Position numbers and translations under genes: made by a program | Notes under the pieces: generated by a model | Databases searched by the model: none | What the model saw: the letters and a program-made list of their open reading frames with translations, nothing else | What the model was told of the DNA's origin: nothing | Part shown: in pieces, positions 15,697 to 24,491 of the stretch | Layout of the letters: every line of letters begins with the position of its first letter | How positions within the stretch are numbered: position 1 is the first letter of the stretch | Assembly: GCA_016933835.1 (NCBI GenBank) | Contig: JAFGAC010000084.1 | Coordinates: 1-38,084, forward strand | Length of the DNA: 38,084 nt | Source of the DNA: Clostridiales bacterium | GTDB lineage: Bacteria > Bacillota > Clostridia > Peptostreptococcales > Acidaminobacteraceae | Reading direction: 5' to 3'

Positions 15697-17307
15697 ATGA
15701 AGCCCTATACAGTTGAAAAATCTAAAATTAGAACTACCGTTGAGACGATGCTTTTTCAGAACAATATTGAAAAGGTATGTTCCTTGAAAGAAGCATACCA
15801 TTATGCACGATTGTCACCTGGCACTATTGATACAAAAATTCCAATTTATAATCCTGAATATTTTGGCATGCCTAATGAGTCAAATGTTTTGCTTTTCAAT
15901 GACGGCAATGTCACAGGTAGAACAGCTGATGCCAGAAGAATAATTGGTGATGCGAATGTGAACATTGATGAAATAGCGGGAATTCTGAGAGAAGATATTT
16001 ATGAACTAAGAAATACAAAATTGTATCATACGAAGGCCTATGTCGGGCTCGATGAGAGTTTTATGCTGAAAGCACAGTTAATCATTCCTCAAGGACATGA
16101 AAATCTACTATACAATTGGCTGTTGAATTTCCAACCGTTAATAGAAGAATACAATAAGTTGTATATGAAATCTGATCAATTGTCTCATGAAGGAGATATC
16201 CTTGTTTACTGCAATCCCGATTGGAAACATCCAGATTATCCATTAGGTTTGGCGATATTTGATCCAGAAACTGATACAGCTGCAATTCTTGGCATGCGTT
16301 ATTTTGGGGAATTGAAAAAAGGAACGTTGACATTGGCATGGCGCATTGCAAGTCGAAACAATTTTGTGCCTTGTCACGGTGGCATTAAATCATTTGATAA
16401 AAAATATATAATGGCTTTTTTTGGTTTGTCAGGTTCGGGTAAATTGACATTGACTCATGATAATCATAATGGAAAATACGAAATTTCAATACTTCACGAT
16501 GATGCTTTTGTCATCAGATCAAGTGATGGTGCTTCAACAGCTTTGGAACCATCTTATTTTGATAAGACACAAGATTATCCCTATGATTCTCCTGCCAACA
16601 AGTATCTGTTAACAATACAGAATGTCGGTATGAGATTTGATGACGATGAAAAACCTGTTTTAGTGACTGAAGATATAAGAAATGGCAATGGACGAGCAAT
16701 TAAATCGATTCTGTGGAATGAGAATCGTGTCAATTATATCGAAGAAAAAATAGATGCAATTGTATGGCTTATGAAAGATCCGACTTTACCTCCTGTCATT
16801 AAAATAAATGATCCTATATTGGCGTCAACAATGGGAGCTACGCTTGCTACGAAGCGGTCTACAGCTGAACGTTTATCTGAAAATAGAAATTTGCACGATT
16901 TGGTTATTGAACCTTATGCGAATCCTTTCAGAACACATAGCTTGAAAGAGGATTATGAAAATTTCAAGAATCTTTTTCAAGAGCAGAAAGTACAATGCTA
17001 CATATTCAATACAGGTCATTTCATTACAAAGAAAATTACAAAAGAAACGACCATTAAGGCAATTGAAGATATTGTTGACCAAAAGGCTGAATTCGAGAAA
17101 TTCTGCTACAGTGATTTTGTGGAAACAATGATTATTCCAGGGTTTGAAGTCAAGATTGATTCACCGACTTATGCCTATTCTGTGACGAACAATTTGAAAA
17201 AGAGAATTGAATTTTTAAGTCAATTGAGCGAAAAAGATCAATTGCCTCAAGAAGCAAGTATTGCTATTGAAAACCTGATATTGCGAATTGACAGTGCATG
17301 CATATAA
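15697..17307 (+). CDS. pckA: ATP-type phosphoenolpyruvate carboxykinase, divergent
   Basis: A 536-residue protein aligned end to end with ATP-dependent PEPCK (oxaloacetate + ATP to PEP + CO2 + ADP). Retained features: TGR (R75) near the N-terminus, GELKKG (K207/K208), the metal His in PCHGGIKS (H227), the P-loop FFGLSGSGKLTLTH (K249), HDDAF (D268, D269) and EDIR (R328). Differences from the classical enzyme are notable: GTGKTT is GSGKLT, GDDEH is HDDAF, and the GCYAK segment is replaced. It is therefore a divergent branch, and another substrate or a PEPCK-like kinase role is possible. GTGAGGTG precedes ATG 15697. It is monocistronic, with its own promoter, operator-like dyad and terminator. 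Confidence 0.8.
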   Translation: MKPYTVEKSKIRTTVETMLFQNNIEKVCSLKEAYHYARLSPGTIDTKIPIYNPEYFGMPNESNVLLFNDGNVTGRTADARRIIGDANVNIDEIAGILREDIYELRNTKLYHTKAYVGLDESFMLKAQLIIPQGHENLLYNWLLNFQPLIEEYNKLYMKSDQLSHEGDILVYCNPDWKHPDYPLGLAIFDPETDTAAILGMRYFGELKKGTLTLAWRIASRNNFVPCHGGIKSFDKKYIMAFFGLSGSGKLTLTHDNHNGKYEISILHDDAFVIRSSDGASTALEPSYFDKTQDYPYDSPANKYLLTIQNVGMRFDDDEKPVLVTEDIRNGNGRAIKSILWNENRVNYIEEKIDAIVWLMKDPTLPPVIKINDPILASTMGATLATKRSTAERLSENRNLHDLVIEPYANPFRTHSLKEDYENFKNLFQEQKVQCYIFNTGHFITKKITKETTIKAIEDIVDQKAEFEKFCYSDFVETMIIPGFEVKIDSPTYAYSVTNNLKKRIEFLSQLSEKDQLPQEASIAIENLILRIDSACI

Positions 17308-17311
17308 GTTG

Positions 17312-17340
17312 AAAACGCCAGTTTGATAAACTGGCGTTTT
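17312..17340 (+). terminator. intrinsic terminator after the PEPCK gene
   Basis: AAAACGCCAGTT pairs with AACTGGCGTTTT around a TGATA loop, followed by TATATT. It is a textbook stem-loop located 5 bases after the stop. Confidence 0.9.
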
Positions 17341-17475
17341 TATATTGGAATTAATCTATAGACATCTGTAAGGTCAATTCAAACTAAGGGTATATAGTCA
17401 TAAGAAATTACTAGTGGAACTATTTTGAATATAAATCGTCAAATAGTGTGATTTAAATAAAAATGGGGTGGAATA

Positions 17476-20400
17476 ATGAAAACTAAAATGTTCATTTTAT
17501 TTATTGTGACTGTGCTAGCCTTCAGTGCGTGTTCAAAAAAAAGTGAAGTGCCAGTTTCTATGGATGAAGCAGTATTTAATGTAGAGGTGTCTGATGGAGA
17601 CATAGGGGGAATTGATCTTGAAACTGAATTCATAATCACATCAAGCGAAGAGGTGAACTTGGATTTGATTGAAAATTCAGTGAAGGTGTATCCTGAGATT
17701 GAATACAAAATCACAAAAAAATCAAGTAATGAATTTACTTTAAAACCAAAAGAACCTTTGCTTAAAAATCAAGTCTATAAAATTGAAATAAAGAGTGAAG
17801 AGCAAGACTATGATTTTTCATGGGCTTTTCAGACAAAGAAGGACTTGATGGTAGTCAGTTCAATACCTGCAAGTATGAGCAGTTATGTTCCAATAAATTC
17901 TGGAATTGAAATTGTTTTTAACAATCGCAATGTGGTGGATTTTGAAAAATATTTTCATATTGAACCTCAAGTAGATGGAAAATTCACTTCCAATGGTTAT
18001 TCAAAAATATTTATTCCCGATCAACTTGAATACAATACAGTCTATAATGTAACAATCGATAAGGAACTTGGTGTTGATGATAGTGACTTGATACTTAATG
18101 AAGATTATGATTTCAGCTTTACAACTGAATCAACAGGTGATGAATTGTTTGTTTATCTGAATGATTTGTTTTTTAATTTTACATCAACACAAAACCATTT
18201 CATACCTGCATATATCAGCCAAAACGGCGTAGATAAAGAATATGAAGTAAGTATTTTTGAGTATGAGATGTCAGATGATTTTTTACATGATATTAAATCA
18301 TATGATGAAATAAATTCTTTCAACAAATTGTATGAAGAAATTCCAACATATCTAAGTGAACTATATGCTTTCAATACTAAACCAGTTCAAGTTGAATATG
18401 GCTATTCGAGTTTTTATTCTTTTGAATTTCCAGATTCTTTGGAACAAGGATATTATTTGGCGAGAATAACTTTGGATGATAAAAAATATTATGCCTTTAT
18501 TCAAGTCAATGACTTACTTGTATATGCTTCTCAATTTGAATCAAACGAATTTTTCTGGGTTGTGGATAGCAATAATAATGAAGGTGTCAAAAATGCAAAA
18601 ATTACTTTAGATGACAACAGTAATGGATTGACTGATTCTGACGGTATAGTAAATATAACAGGTGTTTCTGCAGATATTCAAAATGATAAAAATTATGCGA
18701 AGATAACAGCAACTGGATTTTATGATTTTATTATGAGAAATGTAAATGCCTATGGACCTTATAATTACTATGATCCATATTTTCAATCGACTTCAAATAA
18801 TTATTGGAAATATATCTTTACAGACAGAGGAACCTATCTTCCAACTGATGAAATGAATATATTTGGTTACGTTAAACCCAAATCAGGTTCGACAGGAGAT
18901 TATACTCTAAGTCTTTATTCAAATGTCAATGGAGTTAAATTATTGGACAGCAAGGAAATACAAACGACCAATACTGGTACATTTACAGATACTTTTGCAT
19001 GGGAAGAATTGACCCCAGGATGGTACAATTTGATTCTAAAAGAAAAAGATATTCCAATAGTAAATTACGGCTTCTATATTAATCCTTATACAAAACCAAC
19101 CTATAAAATTGAGGGAGATTTCGATAAAAAATATATCTCTGCAGGTGAATCAATTACTTATAACATGAATGCGGGTTTTTTTGATGGTACACCGGTTTCA
19201 AGAATTTCTTTCAACTATTACATGTATCTTGGTGATCAGACTCAAGGCTTTGTTGTTACTGATGAGAGTGGAAATGCTGGAGTAGATTTAAAACCTTATT
19301 ATGAAACAACTTCATGGCGGCCGATTTCTGCACAAATTGAGGTTTCCAACAGGAATGCTGAAGATTACAGAATTTCTGATTATGATTATTTTATATTTTT
19401 ACCAAAAAATAAAATGGTGGAATTGGATTACGATAAACAAAATTCAAAATTGAATATAATGGCGCATGAACTTGATGCTAAAAAATTTAGTGTAGATTTC
19501 AATTTCCAATATGAAGACTTGAGAGGCAATCCATTAGATACATCGTTGAATGTGAGTGTCACTGAAGTATGGTATGAAAAAGTTGAAAAGGGACAAGTCT
19601 ATGATTATATAAACAAGGTGACAAAGAAAGATTTCGACTATGTTAGAAGAACAAAAGTGGTAGAAGATAAAATTATTGAAACAAAAAATGGGAGATATGA
19701 TCTATTAATGCCTTATGTTTTTGATTCAGACAGTACTTTTGAGATCAATGTTACATTGGAAGAGGAAAATGGTCAAAGAATAGTTGAAACAATGTATATA
19801 AATGATAACTACTATCCGTGGGTAGAGATGTTTTCTGATTATTATGCAATAAAATTGAAGGATAATGACTACTCATATAAAGTAAATGAGAAGGTGGATT
19901 ATTATCTTGAAAATTCAGGAATCAAAGAAGAAAAGTTGTATGGCAAATTTTTATTGATGTATCTTCAAGATGGGCTTATGAAATATGAGTTCATTGAAGG
20001 GGCTGAAGGAAGTTTTAATTATATTGAAGAATATAGGCCAAATATTATGGTGCAGGGTATTTACGTAAAAGAGGGAAAGTTCGTAGAAACTGCTTATCCA
20101 ACGAGTATCTTATATGATTATTCTGAGAAGGAAATTTCAATTGATGTTGAATCTGATAAAGAAGAATACCAGCCCGGAGAATGGGTAACCCTTGATATTC
20201 AAACGAAAGATTCAGATGGCGAGCTGTATCCTGCGGAAGTAAACATCAGTGTCGTTGATGAAGCCTATTTTAACCTCTACTCTCAGAGTGTTGATATTTT
20301 AGGAGCGATATATGCTGGAAATTATGGAACAGGGATAATGAGTGAATTTAATTCATCCAATCATACTGGTAATATTTACGGATTCGGGGGTGCTGAGGGC

Positions 20401-22266
20401 GGAGGACCAGAAGGAGATTATTATCTGAGGAGTGATTTGAAAGACACTGCTATTTTCGAGACAATCAAGACAGACATAAACGGCAATGGAGGGATGACAT
20501 TCAAATTGCCTGATAATTTGACTTCTTGGAGAATTACTTATCAGGGAATCAATGATAAAATGGAAGCAAAATCAAGTTTTTTCAATATCAGTTCCAAGTT
20601 ACCATTTTATATTTCAACAATCTCAAGTGATTATTATCTTACTAGTGATAATCCTTCAATAAGTATTCGTGTTTTTGGTGATGAAGCTGTAAAAGGTTCA
20701 AAAGTATCTTATAAAATTGTGCTAGTGAATGAAGAAATCAATGACAGAAAGGAATTTAATCAGGAGGGGGTTATTGGAGAATTTACCAATCTATCTCTGG
20801 GGATACTTGAAAAAGGACAATACACAATAAAATTATTCGCTGATAACGGGAAGTATAATGATGCTCTTGAAGAAAAATTCGTGGTGGTAGATTCAGCTGT
20901 TACATTCAACAACAAGAAATATTATAAGATAAATGAAAAGACTCATTTTGATCCTGTCTATTCAGTTGCTCAAGTTACTTTCTTTAATGAGAATAAATCA
21001 AAATTTTATAATAGCCTTCTAGATTTGAGATATTTGGAAGGACAGCGAGTTGATCAGATATTGGCGGGAATGTCATCAAGAAAATTGATTAAAGAAATTT
21101 TAGATCCTGATATTTTAATCGAAGAAGCTTCTGTTTTAAATTATCAGGATATGACCGGGGGTATAAAATTATTGCCATATTCTGAAAGTGATGCCATTAT
21201 GAGTGCAAGGATAGCGTTGCTGGGGGAGGATTACTTCGACAATGATGATTTGAAAAAATATTTTTATGGTATTTTATATGATCGAAATTCAGATTTAAAG
21301 AGTGTAGTAGCAGCATATACAGGACTCGCTGCTCTTGGACAGCCTGTTTTGACGGATATTTATCAGCTTCAAAAGGAAACGACATTAGATCCTATGGAAG
21401 ATATTTTATTGGCTTTGGGACTGCAGTCTCTTGGAGACAAGAAGGGCGCGTCAGAAATATTTAATGAAATCATTGAAGGCTATGTTATTCAAACGCCTGA
21501 TCTGAAAATAAACATAAGTACAGATGATGGACAGAATTTTTTATCGACAGCGCTGCTGGCAGTATTGTCTTTAAAAATCGGCAATATTGAATTGGGAGAT
21601 TTGCTGTTTGAACATAACTATGATTATCCATCGAAATATGATGCCGCATATATTGAAAAATATATTTATTTAGAAAACAGAGATATTATGAATGATGATG
21701 AAATAAAAAATCTTACTGGGAATGTTAAAATAAGCTATGCTTCAGAAAAAGAAAATTTGAATTTATTCGGTTTTGAAATGAAAACAGTTATCTTGACACC
21801 TGCTGAGCTTGAAAAGTTGAAGATTGAAAGTGTCGAGGGGAATGTAGGCGCCTATGTATATGCATGGGGTGATGAAAATGATATGAAGAATCAAAAAACT
21901 GATGAATACAATTTAACACGTGTTTACTCGGTGAATAACGAACAAAAAAGTGAATTTGAAGTATCTGAGTTGATAAAAGTAACTTTGACACCAGGCATTA
22001 AAAAGGGTGGGGAGGATTCTTATCAGATCACAGATTTCATTCCTGCTGGATTTAGATTTGTAAAGATTGACAAATCAACAGTCTGGTACGATGAAGAAGG
22101 TCAAAAAATAATATTTTATTATTGGAATAATGAAAAAAATTCAACTATAGACTATTATATTCAAGCTGTTATGCCAGGTAAATATACTGCTGATTATGCA
22201 GTAATCACGCAAATTGGGGAAACAGGAAACAATTTTACAGAGCAGATAGAGTTGACGGTAAAATGA
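17476..22266 (+). CDS. alpha-2-macroglobulin-like lipoprotein
   Basis: A very large (1596 residues) secreted lipoprotein. The signal peptide ends at a lipobox-like LAFSAC with C19 as the lipidated residue. An N-terminal Ig-like region (about 35-215) precedes the MG domains. The MG2-type motif YIFTDRGTYLPTDEMNIFG lies near residue 445, and the A2M domain motif LPDNLTSWRITYQG near 1011-1023. The thioester position (about 1186-1194) reads YLEGQRVDQ instead of a GCxEQ motif, so no thioester can form; an alpha/alpha-toroid complement-like region follows. Bacterial A2Ms are thought to trap proteases at the cell surface. The start has GGGGTGG upstream. The last codon overlaps the start of the MEMO gene. 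Unlike Gram-negative A2Ms there is no pbpC neighbour. Confidence 0.88.
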   Translation: MKTKMFILFIVTVLAFSACSKKSEVPVSMDEAVFNVEVSDGDIGGIDLETEFIITSSEEVNLDLIENSVKVYPEIEYKITKKSSNEFTLKPKEPLLKNQVYKIEIKSEEQDYDFSWAFQTKKDLMVVSSIPASMSSYVPINSGIEIVFNNRNVVDFEKYFHIEPQVDGKFTSNGYSKIFIPDQLEYNTVYNVTIDKELGVDDSDLILNEDYDFSFTTESTGDELFVYLNDLFFNFTSTQNHFIPAYISQNGVDKEYEVSIFEYEMSDDFLHDIKSYDEINSFNKLYEEIPTYLSELYAFNTKPVQVEYGYSSFYSFEFPDSLEQGYYLARITLDDKKYYAFIQVNDLLVYASQFESNEFFWVVDSNNNEGVKNAKITLDDNSNGLTDSDGIVNITGVSADIQNDKNYAKITATGFYDFIMRNVNAYGPYNYYDPYFQSTSNNYWKYIFTDRGTYLPTDEMNIFGYVKPKSGSTGDYTLSLYSNVNGVKLLDSKEIQTTNTGTFTDTFAWEELTPGWYNLILKEKDIPIVNYGFYINPYTKPTYKIEGDFDKKYISAGESITYNMNAGFFDGTPVSRISFNYYMYLGDQTQGFVVTDESGNAGVDLKPYYETTSWRPISAQIEVSNRNAEDYRISDYDYFIFLPKNKMVELDYDKQNSKLNIMAHELDAKKFSVDFNFQYEDLRGNPLDTSLNVSVTEVWYEKVEKGQVYDYINKVTKKDFDYVRRTKVVEDKIIETKNGRYDLLMPYVFDSDSTFEINVTLEEENGQRIVETMYINDNYYPWVEMFSDYYAIKLKDNDYSYKVNEKVDYYLENSGIKEEKLYGKFLLMYLQDGLMKYEFIEGAEGSFNYIEEYRPNIMVQGIYVKEGKFVETAYPTSILYDYSEKEISIDVESDKEEYQPGEWVTLDIQTKDSDGELYPAEVNISVVDEAYFNLYSQSVDILGAIYAGNYGTGIMSEFNSSNHTGNIYGFGGAEGGGPEGDYYLRSDLKDTAIFETIKTDINGNGGMTFKLPDNLTSWRITYQGINDKMEAKSSFFNISSKLPFYISTISSDYYLTSDNPSISIRVFGDEAVKGSKVSYKIVLVNEEINDRKEFNQEGVIGEFTNLSLGILEKGQYTIKLFADNGKYNDALEEKFVVVDSAVTFNNKKYYKINEKTHFDPVYSVAQVTFFNENKSKFYNSLLDLRYLEGQRVDQILAGMSSRKLIKEILDPDILIEEASVLNYQDMTGGIKLLPYSESDAIMSARIALLGEDYFDNDDLKKYFYGILYDRNSDLKSVVAAYTGLAALGQPVLTDIYQLQKETTLDPMEDILLALGLQSLGDKKGASEIFNEIIEGYVIQTPDLKINISTDDGQNFLSTALLAVLSLKIGNIELGDLLFEHNYDYPSKYDAAYIEKYIYLENRDIMNDDEIKNLTGNVKISYASEKENLNLFGFEMKTVILTPAELEKLKIESVEGNVGAYVYAWGDENDMKNQKTDEYNLTRVYSVNNEQKSEFEVSELIKVTLTPGIKKGGEDSYQITDFIPAGFRFVKIDKSTVWYDEEGQKIIFYYWNNEKNSTIDYYIQAVMPGKYTADYAVITQIGETGNNFTEQIELTVK

Positions 22267-23132
22267 TAAAATTGATTAAGATGATAATCTTTGCAATCCT
22301 GACAGTAAATATCATACTGTCAGGATTCAATGCAACTAATAAACAAAATGAGAATTATTATTCAATGGTTGTGAATGATATGAATTTTTTTGATGAAAAA
22401 TCATTTTTTTCAACAATATCAGTGATTGAAAAAAACTATGAAAATGTGTCCGGTATGATTATCCCACATCATCTTTTAGCTTCCGAAATGATTCATCAAA
22501 TGTTCTTAATGGTAAAAAATAATGATTTTGACCATATAATGATAATTGGACCCGATCATAATAGCAAGAATGGTTTGCAGATATCAATAAGTGAAAACGA
22601 TTGGAAAACGCCTTTTGGCGTCCTTAAGAATGATAGAGCTTATGGGGAATGGTTGAAAGAGTATCAGTATGTTCAAGTCGATGATTTATTGATGCAAGAA
22701 GAACATTCAAATGCAGCGCTGATACCCTTTGTAAAATATTATTTTCCATATGCTGAGATTACAACAATTGCATTGCCAAGTACTTTGACAAAAGAAGAAG
22801 CCATATTATTTGGGGAATTTCTTGCTGCTCATATTTCAATAATTGATACGTTGGTTATTGCTTCTCTTGATTTCAGCCATTACCTTTTATATGAGGAAGC
22901 AGAGACAAATGACAAAAAGACATTGGAACTGATACAAAATAGAAATTTAGAGGGAATCTATCGCCTTGACAATGGATTCGTGGATTCTCCACAAACTCTT
23001 GTCTCTTTTTTAACTTGCATGAATAAGATAAGAAGTGATGAAGAAATAATGATAGATCATAAAAATTCTTTTTTCTTTACACCTGATGAAAAACAGGGAA
23101 CAACCAGTTACTTCACTTTCATTTACAGATAG
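22263..23132 (+). CDS. membrane-anchored MEMO-family (AmmeMemoRadiSam system protein B) protein
   Basis: A 289-residue MEMO-family protein with a hydrophobic N-terminus (residues 3-21), which makes it exported or anchored outside the membrane, unlike most bacterial members. Metal-site candidates are conserved: H69 in GMIIPHH, H99 in GPDHN, EEHSNAALIPF with E147 and H148, SLDFSHY with D203 and H206, and C252 in FLTCMNK. The fold is related to LigB-type dioxygenases, and the biochemical role is unsettled. Its ATG overlaps the TGA of the A2M gene (ATGA), so it depends on upstream translation, and a joint surface role is likely. A terminator follows. Confidence 0.85.
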   Translation: MIKLIKMIIFAILTVNIILSGFNATNKQNENYYSMVVNDMNFFDEKSFFSTISVIEKNYENVSGMIIPHHLLASEMIHQMFLMVKNNDFDHIMIIGPDHNSKNGLQISISENDWKTPFGVLKNDRAYGEWLKEYQYVQVDDLLMQEEHSNAALIPFVKYYFPYAEITTIALPSTLTKEEAILFGEFLAAHISIIDTLVIASLDFSHYLLYEEAETNDKKTLELIQNRNLEGIYRLDNGFVDSPQTLVSFLTCMNKIRSDEEIMIDHKNSFFFTPDEKQGTTSYFTFIYR

Positions 23133-23137
23133 GAGAT

Positions 23138-23165
23138 AAAAGCCGAGAAATAATTCTTGGCTTTA
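23138..23165 (+). terminator. terminator after the MEMO gene
   Basis: AAAGCCGAGAA pairs with TTCTTGGCTTT (one G-T pair) around an ATAA-type loop. The following TTTAATAAT is only moderately T-rich. Confidence 0.7.
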
Positions 23166-23172
23166 ATAATAG

Positions 23173-23190
23173 AGCGTTCACATCAACGCT
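23173..23190. other. short inverted repeat upstream of the acyltransferase gene
   Basis: AGCGTT (23173-23178) and AACGCT (23185-23190) flank CACATC. It is a 6-bp perfect dyad between the terminator and the next gene start, and could be an operator or a small leader stem. Confidence 0.3.
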
Positions 23191-23246
23191 ATATCAAAAT
23201 AAAGAAATGAAGTTGCAGGACAAAAGACATAATTAAGGAGATATAA

Positions 23247-24491
23247 ATGAAGAAAAATTATCTGGGATTAGATATATTAAGAGGAATAGGAATATTTACG
23301 GTACTTTGGTTGCATTCAGCTTTTTATTATTTTGATGGTCTTTACGAACTCGATTTCAATAATCCTCCGTTAGTAGTCACTATCATTGGATTACTTTTAA
23401 TGTTTGCAGGTGCCTTTGCAATGATTAGCGGCGCTTCTCATGGAATACAGTACTATCGAAAGATTGAGACAAAAGCATACAGTTATAAGCATTTGCTGAA
23501 ATATAATACTGTCAGTGGAATCTTGATTTTAATTGTCGCCTATTTGTATTTTATTTTTACCGGACCAGGGTTGGTCGATATCGCAAACAAATCCATGAAC
23601 AACAGTATATTGATTGAACTGATAAGAAATAATAACCTTCAAGGATTAAATATGGAAAGATTGCTGTACGTTGACAGCCTAGTCATGATTGGAATGAATA
23701 TTTTATTGATAGGAGTTGTATTTGTTGCCGTGCAGAGGCATTTAAGTAAAAGAGACATTAAGGCCAGTCCTGGCATATACTTAGTGCTGGCAATTGGATT
23801 CTTTGTAATATCAGTTGCACGGATACCCCTTTATAATGTTTACATGAATGCAGTTGATATAGGACATTATGGAAAAATAATTTCTCTCAATTGGCTGGTG
23901 AACAAGAATAATCCTATTATGCCGTATTTGTCTTTTGGATTAATGGGAGTATGGCTGGCTTCACTTTTAAAATTTGAAACATGGAAACAGATTGTAAAGA
24001 AAGTAATTCCAGTTGCATCAATTTTGCTTTTTTTAGGTGTTTTGGCATACGTCGAACTGCCTGATACAATGCTAGAACGAAGCATTGATTTGAAATGGTT
24101 TGCTATTATGGGTGCGCAAATGGGATTGTTTTTGTTGTTGATTATGACTTTCTTAAAAATTTATGATTTCAAGAAAAATGAAAAATCAAATAAACTGAAT
24201 TTTATTGGCCGATATTTTAGAAGATTTGGTGTAGCAGGGTTGACGCCATTTTTCTTTGAAAGTGTTCTAAGTGCGATAGTGTTCCGAAGTATTGAAGTCA
24301 TAGCACCTGATATTCATTTCAGTTTGACCTCTTCACTTATGTATGGTTTCGTTTTAGCTAACGCATGGGGTGTTTTTATGTTTTTTTGGGAAAAGAAAAA
24401 TTATGTATATGGAATTGAGTATTACTATACGAAAATATTGAGAAAATTTGGGGAAAGCGAAAAAGAGGAAAAATTGCGAGGTAAAAATTAA
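23247..24491 (+). CDS. acyltransferase-like integral membrane protein (HGSNAT/acyltransferase-3 like)
   Basis: A 414-residue polytopic membrane protein with about ten hydrophobic segments. The N-terminus reads LDILRGIGIFTVLWLHSAFY, the pattern of membrane O-/N-acetyltransferases with an LDxLRG motif followed by a His in the first helix. SGASHGIQYYRK also fits the DUF1624/heparan-glucosaminide acetyltransferase-like side of that group. It probably moves an acyl group to a cell-envelope glycan or lipid, but the acceptor is unknown. AAGGAG lies 7 bases before the ATG. Its stop (TAA) shares a base with the ATG of the next gene (TAATG), so the pair is translationally coupled to an adenylate-forming enzyme that could activate the acyl donor. 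Confidence 0.7.
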   Translation: MKKNYLGLDILRGIGIFTVLWLHSAFYYFDGLYELDFNNPPLVVTIIGLLLMFAGAFAMISGASHGIQYYRKIETKAYSYKHLLKYNTVSGILILIVAYLYFIFTGPGLVDIANKSMNNSILIELIRNNNLQGLNMERLLYVDSLVMIGMNILLIGVVFVAVQRHLSKRDIKASPGIYLVLAIGFFVISVARIPLYNVYMNAVDIGHYGKIISLNWLVNKNNPIMPYLSFGLMGVWLASLLKFETWKQIVKKVIPVASILLFLGVLAYVELPDTMLERSIDLKWFAIMGAQMGLFLLLIMTFLKIYDFKKNEKSNKLNFIGRYFRRFGVAGLTPFFFESVLSAIVFRSIEVIAPDIHFSLTSSLMYGFVLANAWGVFMFFWEKKNYVYGIEYYYTKILRKFGESEKEEKLRGKN

